Part shown: one piece after another, positions 7,985 through 15,936 of the stretch
Numbering within the stretch: position 1 is the first letter of the stretch
How the letters are laid out: each line of letters begins with the position of its first letter
Source: Sediminibacterium sp. Gen4
GTDB taxonomy: Bacteria; Bacteroidota; Bacteroidia; Chitinophagales; Chitinophagaceae
Assembly (NCBI GenBank): GCA_013391385.1
Contig: JACBFI010000021.1
Coordinates: 1 to 57,147 of the forward strand
Reading direction: 5' to 3'
Length of the DNA stretch: 57,147 nt
Made by a program: the position numbers and the translations under genes
The notes under the pieces: model-generated
Seen by the model: the letters and a program-made list of their open reading frames with translations, nothing else
The model's database searches: none
What the model was told of the DNA's origin: nothing

Positions 7985-9655
7985 ATGTTGAACAAACTCA
8001 CAATACAGAACTATGCGATTATTGAGGAGATCGAGATCGATTTTTCTCGGCAGTTGAATATTATTACGGGGGAGACCGGTGCAGGGAAAAGTATTTTGAT
8101 GGGGGCTTTGAGTTTGATATTGGGTGAGCGTGCAGATAGTTCAGTGCTGGTGAACACAAATAAAAAATGTTTTATTGAAGGCGTTTTTTCAATTGAAGAT
8201 AAAACTGAAGTCCGCGCATTCCTGGAAGCAAATGAATTGGATGTAGATGATGAATTGGTATTGAGAAGAGAAATTGGCAGCAATGGAAAATCCAGAGCTT
8301 TTATCAATGATACCCCTGCTTCATTACAGCAACTTAGACAACTCGCTTCTTTATTGGTAGACCTACATCAGCAATTTGATACGCTGGAGTTAGGAGATAG
8401 CGATTTTCAACGTGAAGTGATGGATGCGCTGGCCGGTAATCAATCGCTGCTGCATGAGTACCAACAAGTATATCGCGAATGGCAGTTGGTTGTAAAAAAA
8501 TTAGCCTTATTAAAAGATGAGAAATCTGCTTTCACCAAAGAAGCTGATTATCATCAATTTCTTTTCGACGAACTGAATGAACTGTCACTCAAAGAAAATG
8601 AACTCGAAGAACTGGATCAGGAATTGAAAGTGCTCAATAGTTCCGAAGGCATTAAAGCCGCACTCACGAAAGTGTATTTTGATTTACGTGAAAGTGATCA
8701 ACCGGTGGTTACGCTTCTGAAGCAAATGATTCAGCAGTTGCAGCCATTTGCAAGCATGCATAAAGACCTCCAAGCCTTGATTGAAAGATTACAAAGCGCA
8801 CAGGTAGAATTACAGGATATTGCATCAGAAACCGATCATATCAATGATTCCGTTGTATTTGATCAACAACGAATTGAATGGATCAATCAAAGACTAACAG
8901 AAGGTTATAAACTTTTGAAGAAACATGGCTTACAGTCTACATCAGACTTATTGGAGTTACAAGCATCACTTGCCAAAAAGCTAGAGGCTGTATTGAATAT
9001 TGATGATACCATTCAGCAACTCGAAAAAGAAGTATTGCAATTAGAGAAGAAAGCTGATGCACTCGCTACGCAGTTATCGACAGCCAGAAATAAACAAATC
9101 CAACCACTGGAAAAAAATGTGAACAAGTTGTTACGACAAGTGGGGATGCCCAATGCACAGATAAAAGTTGCTGTATCACCCATCGCATTACAATCCTACG
9201 GAAAAGACAATATTGAGTTTCTCTTCGATGCCAACCTGCCTGCCGGACAAGCCGGTCAAAGCCAGCGATTTGAGCCGATACGAAAAGTAGCGAGTGGTGG
9301 AGAGCTGAGCAGATTGATGTTATGCATCAAATCACTGGTTGCAAAATCGATCAATTTGCCTACGATGATCTTTGATGAGATCGATACCGGTATTTCCGGG
9401 GAAGCCGCCAAGCAAGTGGGAATGATCATGAAGGAAATGGCTGCGGGCAGACAGATCATCTGCATCACCCATCAGCCACAGATTGCAGGAAAGGCAGACG
9501 CACATTTCTTTGTGTACAAAGAGATCGTGAACGATGCTGTCAAAACAAATATCAGAATACTGAATCAGGATGAACGTATCACCGCCATTGCCAGAATGCT
9601 GAGTGGAGAAAAACCAACGGCTGCCGCACTGGAAAATGCCAGAGAAATGTTATAA
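7985..9655 (+). CDS. recN: DNA repair protein RecN (SMC-like ATPase)
   Basis: A 556-residue SMC-family protein acting in double-strand break repair. The N-terminal head has Walker A GETGAGKS at 29-36, followed by ILMGALSLILGERAD. A long coiled-coil arm spans about 155-365. The C-terminal head has the signature KVASGGELSRLMLCIKSL near 437 and Walker B IFDEIDTGISG, then CITHQPQIAGKAD. The length is typical. A short insertion LPAGQAGQS at residues 418-426, just before the signature motif, is encoded by a palindromic repeat-like DNA segment (9236-9262). The start ATG is 9 bases after the array. Confidence 0.95.
   Translation: MLNKLTIQNYAIIEEIEIDFSRQLNIITGETGAGKSILMGALSLILGERADSSVLVNTNKKCFIEGVFSIEDKTEVRAFLEANELDVDDELVLRREIGSNGKSRAFINDTPASLQQLRQLASLLVDLHQQFDTLELGDSDFQREVMDALAGNQSLLHEYQQVYREWQLVVKKLALLKDEKSAFTKEADYHQFLFDELNELSLKENELEELDQELKVLNSSEGIKAALTKVYFDLRESDQPVVTLLKQMIQQLQPFASMHKDLQALIERLQSAQVELQDIASETDHINDSVVFDQQRIEWINQRLTEGYKLLKKHGLQSTSDLLELQASLAKKLEAVLNIDDTIQQLEKEVLQLEKKADALATQLSTARNKQIQPLEKNVNKLLRQVGMPNAQIKVAVSPIALQSYGKDNIEFLFDANLPAGQAGQSQRFEPIRKVASGGELSRLMLCIKSLVAKSINLPTMIFDEIDTGISGEAAKQVGMIMKEMAAGRQIICITHQPQIAGKADAHFFVYKEIVNDAVKTNIRILNQDERITAIARMLSGEKPTAAALENAREML
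9236..9262 (+). repeat. Repeat-derived in-frame insertion in recN
   Basis: CTGCCTGCCGGACAAGCCGG, followed by TCAAAGC, encodes LPAGQAGQS. GCCGG occurs twice and the segment is GC-rich compared with the rest of the gene. In other RecN proteins the FLFxAN stretch leads after only a few residues into the ASGGELSR signature. Similar PAG-QAG coded inserts are known from memory as repeat-derived tags in Bacteroidota proteins; I could not search for other copies. Confidence 0.55.
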
Positions 9656-9662
9656 TAAAAAT

Positions 9663-9737
9663 TTGACAAAATAATAATTGTCTATTTTTTTGACAATTTA
9701 ATAATTGTCACTATTTTTGACATTAAATTAATTGTCA
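9663..9737 (+). promoter_or_regulatory. Three palindromic repeats with exact 27-bp period before the ATPase pair
   Basis: TTGACA...TAATTGTC units begin at 9663, 9690 and 9717. The middle unit holds TGACAATT-TAAT-AATTGTCA, a perfect 8-bp dyad; the outer two keep GACAA/TTGTC or TGACA/TGTCA arms. TATTT-rich spacers separate them. The last unit overlaps the ATG at 9737, leaving no room for a ribosome-binding site. They are probable operator or iteron-type protein-binding sites for the downstream genes. Confidence 0.75.
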
Positions 9738-10912
9738 TGAAAAATATTGTTGGTTCACCGGCTAGAGGTGCTACATTTTTGAAACGGCAAGGTGAAATTG
9801 AAAAAATCATTAACAGACTACAAAATGGAAATAACATACAAATTGCGGCCCCTAGAAGGATAGGAAAAACATCTATTCTATTCTATTTACTTGATAATGA
9901 AGTTAATAACTACTTATACGCTTATGTTGATACAGAAAGTGTTGACAATGAACAAGATTTTTATAAAAAAATTCTTAAAGAATTACTAAAAAAAGACTGG
10001 CTTTCGAACTCATCAAGATTACAGACCGCTATACGGACAGGAAAAAAGTTTATAAAAAGTTTAAAAAGCATTCAAATAGTGTCGGGCACAATAGAGTTTT
10101 CTGAAACACAAACAGACTATTACGAAGAACTATACAATTTATTATGTGGATTAGAAATAGAAAAAAAACTAATCCTTCTTCTAGATGAATTTCCTCAAAC
10201 AATAATAAACATATCACAAGTAGGAAGTGATGGTCTATCTAATGCTACGAAATTTTTACAAAGAAATAGAGAGTTGAGATTGGATCCAATAATAAATCAG
10301 AATATTCAATTTATTTATACAGGTTCTATTGGCTTAAATCATACAGTAGCAGCACTAAATGCAAGTAGCTTTATAAATGATTTGAATTCGATTGAAATTG
10401 GTCAACTATCAAAAACTGAAGCTATTGACTTAATAATTGCGCTGTCGAAAGAAAAAAAACTAAAATTTTCAGAGGATTCAATTAACTATTTAATCTCAAA
10501 AATAGAATGGCTAATTCCATTCTATATTCAACTTATACTACAAGATATTCTATTTGCAAATAGTGAAAACTCAGAAATAACACAATTGGAAATAGATAAA
10601 GCGTTTGACTCAATAATTGAAGCAAGAAACAATAATCATTTTGAGCATTATTTTAGCAGGTTGAAAAGTCAATTTAAAGGATTAGAATTAGACTTTGTCT
10701 TAAAAACTCTTGCCGATATTGCTAAGAATATAACCTGTGAAAAAAACCATTTATTCAATCTTTCAGTACAGTATAATGTTCAAGGTAGATTTAAAAATAT
10801 TTTGGAAATTTTATCTTATGATGGGTACATTAATAATAATGTATCACAAAATGAGTACAGGTTTAACTCTCCGATTTTAAGACTATGGTGGGTAAAAAAT
10901 ATATGTGAGTAA
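9737..10912 (+). CDS. P-loop ATPase of the archaeal ATPase/STAND-like group, first gene of an AT-rich pair
   Basis: A 391-residue AAA-like NTPase. Walker A is APRRIGKTS at 38-46, Walker B LILLLDEFP at 145-153, and a sensor-like IYTGSIGL lies at 193-200. After the ATPase core there is a helical region and a C-terminal winged-helix-like part ending YRFNSPILRLWWVKN, a pattern typical of Bacteroidota ATPase_2-type proteins (EYRFxSPxLRxWW). No effector domain is obvious. The gene is much richer in A and T than its neighbours. The stop at 10912 is two bases before the next ATG, implying coupled translation. Roles in defence or stress are inferred from context only. Confidence 0.7.
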   Translation: MKNIVGSPARGATFLKRQGEIEKIINRLQNGNNIQIAAPRRIGKTSILFYLLDNEVNNYLYAYVDTESVDNEQDFYKKILKELLKKDWLSNSSRLQTAIRTGKKFIKSLKSIQIVSGTIEFSETQTDYYEELYNLLCGLEIEKKLILLLDEFPQTIINISQVGSDGLSNATKFLQRNRELRLDPIINQNIQFIYTGSIGLNHTVAALNASSFINDLNSIEIGQLSKTEAIDLIIALSKEKKLKFSEDSINYLISKIEWLIPFYIQLILQDILFANSENSEITQLEIDKAFDSIIEARNNNHFEHYFSRLKSQFKGLELDFVLKTLADIAKNITCEKNHLFNLSVQYNVQGRFKNILEILSYDGYINNNVSQNEYRFNSPILRLWWVKNICE

Positions 10913-10914
10913 CT

Positions 10915-12918
10915 ATGACTATGTTCTATTATAATCCAGATCGAAAAAGCAAGCATCAACTATTACATGAATTTGTAATAAGAACAGATGCATACAATAC
11001 GATAATGACTGATCTTGAGACTTCACAAATGAATTATCCAGAGCAGAATTATCTCATAGTTGGTCAAAGGGGAGCAGGTAAAACTACATTATTAAATAGA
11101 ATAAAATATGGAATTGAAGACTCGGAAAAACTAAAAAATTGGTTATTACCTGTGATGTTCAGCGAAGAACAATACAACATAACAGAACTATCGAATGTAT
11201 GGGAAAATACTGCCATTTATTTAGAAGATCACTACGGATTTGACTCTGTCGTAGAAGAAATAAATGAACATGCTACAAAGAAAGATTTTGAAGAAATTGC
11301 TTTTGATATTATTGAGAAGAAATTAGCATTAACAAACAAAAAAATTATTTTACTAATTGATAATATCGGCGATTTACTTAAAAAAATTAGTCAAAAAGAA
11401 GTACATAGACTTAGAGAAATATTGCAAACAAAAAGCTTTATAAGAATAATTGCAGGATCCCCATTTTATTTAGAAAATATTTTAAATTATCAAAAGCCAT
11501 TTTTTGAATTTTTCAAGGTAATAAGACTCAATGGATTAAATAAATTTGAAACAGAAGATCTATTGTTAGCGTTAGGCGAGCTAAACCACACAAAAGAAAA
11601 AATCGAAAAAATAATTTCTGAAACACCAGAAAGAATTGAAGTTCTAAGAACAATAACAGGTGGAGTTCCTAGAACAATTGCATTATTATTCAAAATATTT
11701 ATAGATAATGAATATAATGACAGTGTGAAGGACCTAGAACAAATTTTAGATATAGTAACTCCACTGTATAAACATAGAATGGATGATCTGGCTCCACAGC
11801 AGCAGAAGATAATCGATTCTGTTGCTAGGAAATGGGATCCAATAAGTGTAAAAGAATTATCTGAAAACTTAAGAATACCTAGTAAAACAATCTCAGCCCA
11901 ACTAAATCAATTAGAAAAAGAGCAAATTATTGAAAAAAGAAAAACTAATTCGAAAAATCATCTTTATTTAATTAAAGAAAGATTTTGGAATATATGGTTT
12001 TTAATGAGATATGGAAGAAAAGAAACAAAAGAAAGAGTAATATGGCTAGTGAAATTTTTAGAAAGTTGGTGCAATGACGCAGATATAGAGAATAGAATTA
12101 TTGAGTTTACTAATAAAGTGAAAAATAAAAATATTGAAGAAGAAAGTGCACTTTTTTTTAAAGAGGTATATTCTGGCATAACTAAATTGACATTCAAAGC
12201 TAAACTAGCATTACAAAATATTTCAAATACACTTCAAGAAAAAACAAAAACGACAAAAGAGTTAACTCAGTATGCATTAAATGAACTTGATAATAAAGAA
12301 TTTTCGAAAGCAATTTTATGGATATCAAAAATTGAAAACTTAACCTCAAAAGAAAAAATTATTGTAATTAGGGCTGCAATAGGTGCAAATGAAGAAAAAA
12401 GTAGTAATGCAGATTTTTCATTTGCGCGTAATGTATTTGAAAGCTACCTAAATAGTCTGGTAGATTTTAGCGAACTTAAAACGAATGATAATTTAACTGT
12501 ATCACAAGCTGAAACTTGTATTATCTGCTTTTTAGTTATGATTACTGAATACTTATTTGTAGCAAAAAATCCAGATGGTGAAACTCTCTATAAATTTTAT
12601 GATGTTACCTTTAATTTGATTTCTGAAATTTTTTCTATAAAAGAAAAAAATCAAAGCCTTAATTTAGACTTAAGTATAGAGAATAAATTATTACTACTCG
12701 CTATACAAAAAACTTATGCTCTAAATTTATTAGATGTGGTTTGTAGCTTATTTGAAAAGGATTATGAAATAAATGGTTCCGTATTTTCAATTAGTAAAAT
12801 TCTTGAGCCAATGTATTTTGCAATTTTAATAATCCTTGGAAAAAAAGAATATATACAAATACCGAGTGAAAAAGAAGAAGTAATACGTAATATTGTTGAT
12901 CAGATTAAATCAAAATAA
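10915..12918 (+). CDS. Large P-loop ATPase with winged helix and C-terminal helical repeats, second gene of the pair
   Basis: A 667-residue protein. Walker A is GQRGAGKTT at 50-58 and Walker B IILLIDN at 144-150, where Asn replaces the usual Glu, with IIAGSP at 178-183 as sensor. A winged helix follows at about 305-350 (ISVKELSENLRIPSKTISAQ), then FWNIWFLMRYGRKE, a family motif. Residues 385-667 are all-helical, with repeat character and no recognised enzyme. The order NTPase-winged helix-helical sensor resembles STAND signalling ATPases. An alternative start is ATG 10921. The gene is AT-rich and ends 5 bases before fabI, so fabI lacks an intergenic promoter region. Confidence 0.7.
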   Translation: MTMFYYNPDRKSKHQLLHEFVIRTDAYNTIMTDLETSQMNYPEQNYLIVGQRGAGKTTLLNRIKYGIEDSEKLKNWLLPVMFSEEQYNITELSNVWENTAIYLEDHYGFDSVVEEINEHATKKDFEEIAFDIIEKKLALTNKKIILLIDNIGDLLKKISQKEVHRLREILQTKSFIRIIAGSPFYLENILNYQKPFFEFFKVIRLNGLNKFETEDLLLALGELNHTKEKIEKIISETPERIEVLRTITGGVPRTIALLFKIFIDNEYNDSVKDLEQILDIVTPLYKHRMDDLAPQQQKIIDSVARKWDPISVKELSENLRIPSKTISAQLNQLEKEQIIEKRKTNSKNHLYLIKERFWNIWFLMRYGRKETKERVIWLVKFLESWCNDADIENRIIEFTNKVKNKNIEEESALFFKEVYSGITKLTFKAKLALQNISNTLQEKTKTTKELTQYALNELDNKEFSKAILWISKIENLTSKEKIIVIRAAIGANEEKSSNADFSFARNVFESYLNSLVDFSELKTNDNLTVSQAETCIICFLVMITEYLFVAKNPDGETLYKFYDVTFNLISEIFSIKEKNQSLNLDLSIENKLLLLAIQKTYALNLLDVVCSLFEKDYEINGSVFSISKILEPMYFAILIILGKKEYIQIPSEKEEVIRNIVDQIKSK

Positions 12919-12923
12919 TCATT

Positions 12924-13739
12924 ATGGCTTATAACCTGCTCAAAGGAAAACGCGGTATCATTACCGGTGCTCTTGATGAAAATTCGATCGCCTGGAAAGT
13001 AGCTGAGAAAGCACATGAAGAAGGCGCCACTTTTGTACTCACCAATGCACCTATCGCCATGCGTATGGGTGAGATCAATAAACTGGCTGAAAAAACCAAC
13101 TCACAGATCATTCCGGCTGATGCTACCAGTGTGGAAGAACTCACTACCCTGTTTACACAATCACAGGAAGTACTGGGTGGTAAAATCGATTTTGTATTAC
13201 ACTCGATTGGTATGAGTGTCAACATCCGTAAAAAAATCCCTTATACAGAATCGAACTACGATTATTTCATGAAAGGGATTGATGTATCGGCTATGTCGCT
13301 GCACAAAATGTTATCTGTTGCCAGAAAATTAGATGCCATCAATGAATGGGGAAGTGTGGTTGCATTAACCTATATGGCTGCCCAAAGAACCTTCCCTTTC
13401 TATACCGATATGGCTGATATCAAAGCCATGTTAGAATCCATCGCACGCAGCTTTGGTTATCATTATGGATTGGAGAAAAAAATACGTATCAATACCGTAT
13501 CACAATCTCCTACCAAAACCACGGCAGGTACTGGTATCAAAGGCTTTGGCGACTTCTTCGATTTCGCGAATGCGGTTGCACCATTGGGCAATGCCAGTGC
13601 AGAAGATTGTGCCAACTATTGTATCACCCTATTCTCAGACCTCACCCGCATGGTCACCATGCAAAACCTCTTCCACGATGGTGGTTACTCTACCACAGGA
13701 GTAAGCATGGAAGTGATGACGAAATTGGGTGTGGAATAA
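12924..13739 (+). CDS. fabI: Enoyl-[acyl-carrier-protein] reductase FabI
   Basis: A 271-residue SDR enzyme that reduces trans-2-enoyl-ACP with NAD(P)H, the last step of each fatty-acid elongation cycle. GIITGALDENSIAWKVA is the divergent FabI nucleotide motif. VLHSIGMSVN is conserved. The catalytic Tyr-x6-Lys lies in TFPFYTDMADIKAML, with a second Tyr in LTYMAAQ. TVSQSPTKTTAGTGIKGF and NLFHDGGYSTTGV complete the pattern. The stop of the upstream ATPase gene is only 5 bases away, so transcription must come from within or before the AT-rich cassette. A word-palindrome hairpin follows. Confidence 0.94.
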   Translation: MAYNLLKGKRGIITGALDENSIAWKVAEKAHEEGATFVLTNAPIAMRMGEINKLAEKTNSQIIPADATSVEELTTLFTQSQEVLGGKIDFVLHSIGMSVNIRKKIPYTESNYDYFMKGIDVSAMSLHKMLSVARKLDAINEWGSVVALTYMAAQRTFPFYTDMADIKAMLESIARSFGYHYGLEKKIRINTVSQSPTKTTAGTGIKGFGDFFDFANAVAPLGNASAEDCANYCITLFSDLTRMVTMQNLFHDGGYSTTGVSMEVMTKLGVE

Positions 13740-13741
13740 TT

Positions 13742-13796
13742 ATTTCTGATGTCGGATGTCTGATTTGTTCTATATCAGACATCCGACATCAGAAAT
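13742..13796. repeat. Perfect 23-bp word-palindrome hairpin (GATGTCN words)
   Basis: The arms 13742-13764 and 13774-13796 are perfect reverse complements (ATTTCTGATGTCGGATGTCT followed by GAT on the left), with a 9-base loop. It begins two bases after the fabI stop codon. The same words make the arrays at 7796 and 52544. It is a likely terminator or mRNA-end structure, although no U-run follows. Confidence 0.9.
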
Positions 13797-13812
13797 CCTC
13801 AAATACTATTTT

Positions 13813-14082
13813 ATGAATTGGATCGAAATCGTAGGTTATCTCGGCTCCTTTCTCACCTCTATCACTTTCATACCCCAGGTGTATAAATCCTGGCAATCTA
13901 AAAGTGTAGGAGACCTGAGCATTTGGATGATCCTGATCGTAGTTACCAGTACCATTGTATGGTTGGTATACGGATTCGCCATTGAAAGCGGTCCGGTGAT
14001 CGTAGCGAACTTTGTTGTACTATCACTTACGTTGTTGCTGCTTTATTTCAAGCTTAGTTTTAAGAGAGAGAAAAGCGAATAG
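13813..14082 (+). CDS. SemiSWEET-type sugar transporter (PQ-loop/MtN3 family)
   Basis: An 89-residue membrane protein with three predicted helices, matching bacterial SemiSWEETs, which dimerise to form a sugar uniporter. The PQ-loop motif TFIPQVYKSWQSKSVGDLS lies at residues 18-36, followed by hydrophobic segments IWMILIVVTSTIVWLVYGFA and VIVANFVVLSLTLLLLYF. ATG 13813 was chosen because sequence upstream belongs to the hairpin array. The substrate cannot be told from sequence. The TAG stop overlaps the next array. Confidence 0.88.
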   Translation: MNWIEIVGYLGSFLTSITFIPQVYKSWQSKSVGDLSIWMILIVVTSTIVWLVYGFAIESGPVIVANFVVLSLTLLLLYFKLSFKREKSE

Positions 14083-14134
14083 CTTATAGTTCATAGCTTA
14101 TGGAAAAACTGCTATACGCTATGAACTATAAGCC
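14081..14134. repeat. Word-palindrome array, AGCTTAT/AGTTCAT words
   Basis: The left arm reads AGCTTAT-AGTTCAT-AGCTTAT from 14081; the right arm GCTATAC-GCTATGA-ACTATAA from 14111. Bases 14081-14096 pair with 14119-14134 at 15 of 16 positions. The semiSWEET stop codon (14080-14082) shares two bases with the first word. A separate conventional terminator follows at 14144. Confidence 0.8.
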
Positions 14135-14143
14135 ACTAGCAAA

Positions 14144-14174
14144 AAAAAGCCGCCTTTACACAAGGCGGCTTTTT
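14144..14174. terminator. Bidirectional intrinsic terminator
   Basis: A 13-bp perfect stem AAAAAGCCGCCTT/AAGGCGGCTTTTT with a 5-base loop, A-run on one side and T-run on the other, between the convergent semiSWEET and DUF2795 genes. It can serve both strands. Confidence 0.9.
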
Positions 14175-14195
14175 CGTATCACTGAGAGCGAAATA

Positions 14196-14417
14196 TCAGT
14201 ATTCATCTTCATTGAACATGAAGTCTTCCTGACTAGGGTAATCAGGCCAGATGTCTTCTATGCTCTCGTACACTTCTCCCTCATCTTCCAATTCCTGGAG
14301 ATTCTCAACCACTTCAATAGGTGCACCACTACGGATAGAATAATCAATCAGTTCATCTTTGGTAGCAGGCCAAGGGGCTTCTTCCAGGTAACTTGCCAAT
14401 TCTAATGTCCAGAACAT
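14196..14417 (-). CDS. Small acidic DUF2795 protein
   Basis: A 73-residue, strongly acidic protein (MFWTLELASYLEEAPWPATK at the start, ending DFMFNEDEY). I recognise it as the DUF2795-type protein conserved in Bacteroidota; the sequence WPATKDELIDYSIRSGAP is characteristic. The function is unknown. It may adopt a small helical fold. It stands alone on the minus strand and ends at the shared terminator. Confidence 0.8.
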   Translation of the reverse strand: MFWTLELASYLEEAPWPATKDELIDYSIRSGAPIEVVENLQELEDEGEVYESIEDIWPDYPSQEDFMFNEDEY

Positions 14418-14530
14418 AACTTACCTTTTAATTTTTTGCAAATGTAACCGTATATATGAAACCACCAAATATGACAGTGCACAGTGTGTAAAGAAATGTT
14501 TAAAAATAGGCTGATATGAAGCCCTGTTCG

Positions 14531-14538
14531 TAGGTTTG
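14531..14538 (+). promoter_or_regulatory. Candidate -7 element for lolD
   Basis: TAGGTTTG exactly matches the Bacteroidota TAnnTTTG consensus and lies 22 bases before the lolD ATG. A convincing -33 TTTG at the usual spacing is not visible. Confidence 0.5.
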
Positions 14539-14560
14539 TAAGCAAAACAGCACAGAATTC

Positions 14561-15214
14561 ATGCTAAAAGCAGTCAACATCACCCGAAAATACGGTCAGC
14601 TCGAAGTATTAAAAGGTGTAGCTATTGAGGTCAACAAGGGCGAAATGGTGAGTATTGTAGGTTCATCGGGTGCTGGGAAAAGTACTTTACTGCATATTTT
14701 AGGGACGCTCGACAGACCCGATTCCGGCTCTATTTGGTTAAATGATCAGTCTGTTGATGAGCTACGCGGTCAGAAACTGGCTGCTTTTCGAAACCAACAT
14801 ATCGGATTTGTCTTTCAATTTCATCATTTATTACCTGAATTTTCAGCACTGGAAAATATCAGTATCCCCGGCTGGATAGCGGGTACTCCTAAAAAGGAAG
14901 TAGCAAAAAGGGCCATGGAATTGTTATCGCTTTTAGGACTGGCAGACCGTGCAGAACATAAACCCAATCAATTATCGGGTGGAGAACAACAAAGGGTAGC
15001 GGTTGCCAGAGCATTGATCAATCAACCCGATATCATTTTCGCAGACGAACCTACCGGCAACCTAGACAGTACCAACGCAAAAGAATTACACCAACTCTTT
15101 GGAACATTAAGAGACCGTTTCAACCAAACCTTCCTCATCGTCACACACAATGAAGAATTGGCGGCTTTGAGTGATCGGACGTTGCATATGAAAGATGGGG
15201 TGATTGTAAATTAG
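14561..15214 (+). CDS. lolD: LolD-like ABC transporter ATP-binding protein
   Basis: A 217-residue ABC ATPase of the LolD/MacB/FtsE group, which drives lipoprotein extraction (LolCDE) or related export. Walker A is [10 protein letters not shown]-loop [12 protein letters not shown], signature [15 protein letters not shown], and Walker [14 protein letters not shown], followed by a switch His in IVTHNE. The [10 protein letters not shown] stretch is typical of LolD. The membrane partners are not adjacent, as is usual in Bacteroidota. It is monocistronic and converges on the adenosyltransferase gene. Confidence 0.85.
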   Translation: MLKAVNITRKYGQLEVLKGVAIEVNKGEMVSIVGSSGAGKSTLLHILGTLDRPDSGSIWLNDQSVDELRGQKLAAFRNQHIGFVFQFHHLLPEFSALENISIPGWIAGTPKKEVAKRAMELLSLLGLADRAEHKPNQLSGGEQQRVAVARALINQPDIIFADEPTGNLDSTNAKELHQLFGTLRDRFNQTFLIVTHNEELAALSDRTLHMKDGVIVN

Positions 15215-15269
15215 TGAAAGGTGAAAGGTGAAAATCTGAAGACCTTTCACCTTTCACGTTTCACTTCTC
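15214..15269. repeat. Word-palindrome array, TGAAAGG words
   Basis: GTGAAAGGTGAAAGGT (15214-15229) and ACCTTTCACCTTTCAC (15242-15257) are perfect 16-bp inverted repeats, with further words to 15269. The last base of the lolD TAG stop is the first base of the arm; the convergent gene ends 3 bases beyond. Confidence 0.88.
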
Positions 15270-15271
15270 CC

Positions 15272-15832
15272 CTACACCCTCGGTTTCCACGCAATCTCCG
15301 CCACCCCTAATTGTTGCCCAATAAAGCGGCTGAGGACGAAGAGGTAATCGCTTAGGCGGTTGAGGTATTTGATCACTAAGGGATCTACAAACAATTCATG
15401 CTCCTGCATATTCACACAACAGCGTTCTGCTCTTCTGCACACACATCGTGCAATATGGGTAGATGAAACGGCTATATGTCCACCGGGAAGAATAAAAAAC
15501 TTCATAGGTGGTAAAGCATCGTTCATTTTATCGATCTCTTTTTCCAGTACCGTGATATCAGATTCCTTGAGATCAGGAATTTTCATCAAGGGCTCTTTTT
15601 CAGGATCACAGGCCAGTGATGAGCCGATGGTAAATAAACGGTCTTGAATTTCTTTCAGTACAGAACGGGTATGGGGTTCATCAAAATAATCACCCACCAA
15701 TCCGATATGAGAATTGAGTTCATCCACCGTTCCATAGGTTTCAATTCTGATATGGCTTTTGGGCACTTTGGTCCCTCCTATAAGGGAGGTTTTACCCAGA
15801 TCACCTGTTTTCGTATATATCTTAAGGGCCAT
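15272..15832 (-). CDS. Cob(I)yrinic acid a,c-diamide adenosyltransferase (PduO type)
   Basis: A 186-residue enzyme transferring the adenosyl group of ATP to cob(I)alamin. The start MALKIYTKTGDLGKTSLIGG carries the family TKTGDxGxTxLxGG phosphate-binding motif. RIETYGTVDELNSHIG supplies the conserved Asp/Glu, and the C-terminal RCVCRRAER plus YLNRLSDYLFVLSR helices match the trimer active site. ATG 15832 was chosen; an upstream in-frame ATG at 15922 would add 30 residues absent from the family. Implies use of adenosylcobalamin, although no B12 riboswitch was recognised. Confidence 0.92.
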   Translation of the reverse strand: MALKIYTKTGDLGKTSLIGGTKVPKSHIRIETYGTVDELNSHIGLVGDYFDEPHTRSVLKEIQDRLFTIGSSLACDPEKEPLMKIPDLKESDITVLEKEIDKMNDALPPMKFFILPGGHIAVSSTHIARCVCRRAERCCVNMQEHELFVDPLVIKYLNRLSDYLFVLSRFIGQQLGVAEIAWKPRV

Positions 15833-15936
15833 TGCGATAAGTTGTGTGTTAGCAACAAAATTAGATTTGAATGGTTCAGTTACAAAAAGAGAGCCTTGGT
15901 AAGCTCTCCACAAAATGTACACCTATAGTGACTATC

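Noticed and set aside
9663-9737. Replication origin iterons
   Set aside because: Only three units, no DnaA boxes or replication initiator gene beside them; an operator role for the ATPase genes is simpler.
10915-12918. Transposase or integrase function for the large ATPase (IstB-like)
   Set aside because: IstB proteins are much smaller and lie beside IstA transposases; neither inverted ends nor a DDE domain is present.
14100-14405. Plus-strand frame overlapping the DUF2795 gene
   Set aside because: Runs through the terminator and opposite a recognised small protein; no support.
15272-15922. B12 riboswitch before the adenosyltransferase gene
   Set aside because: The upstream region is short and shows no B12-box-like conserved sequence or long structured leader.
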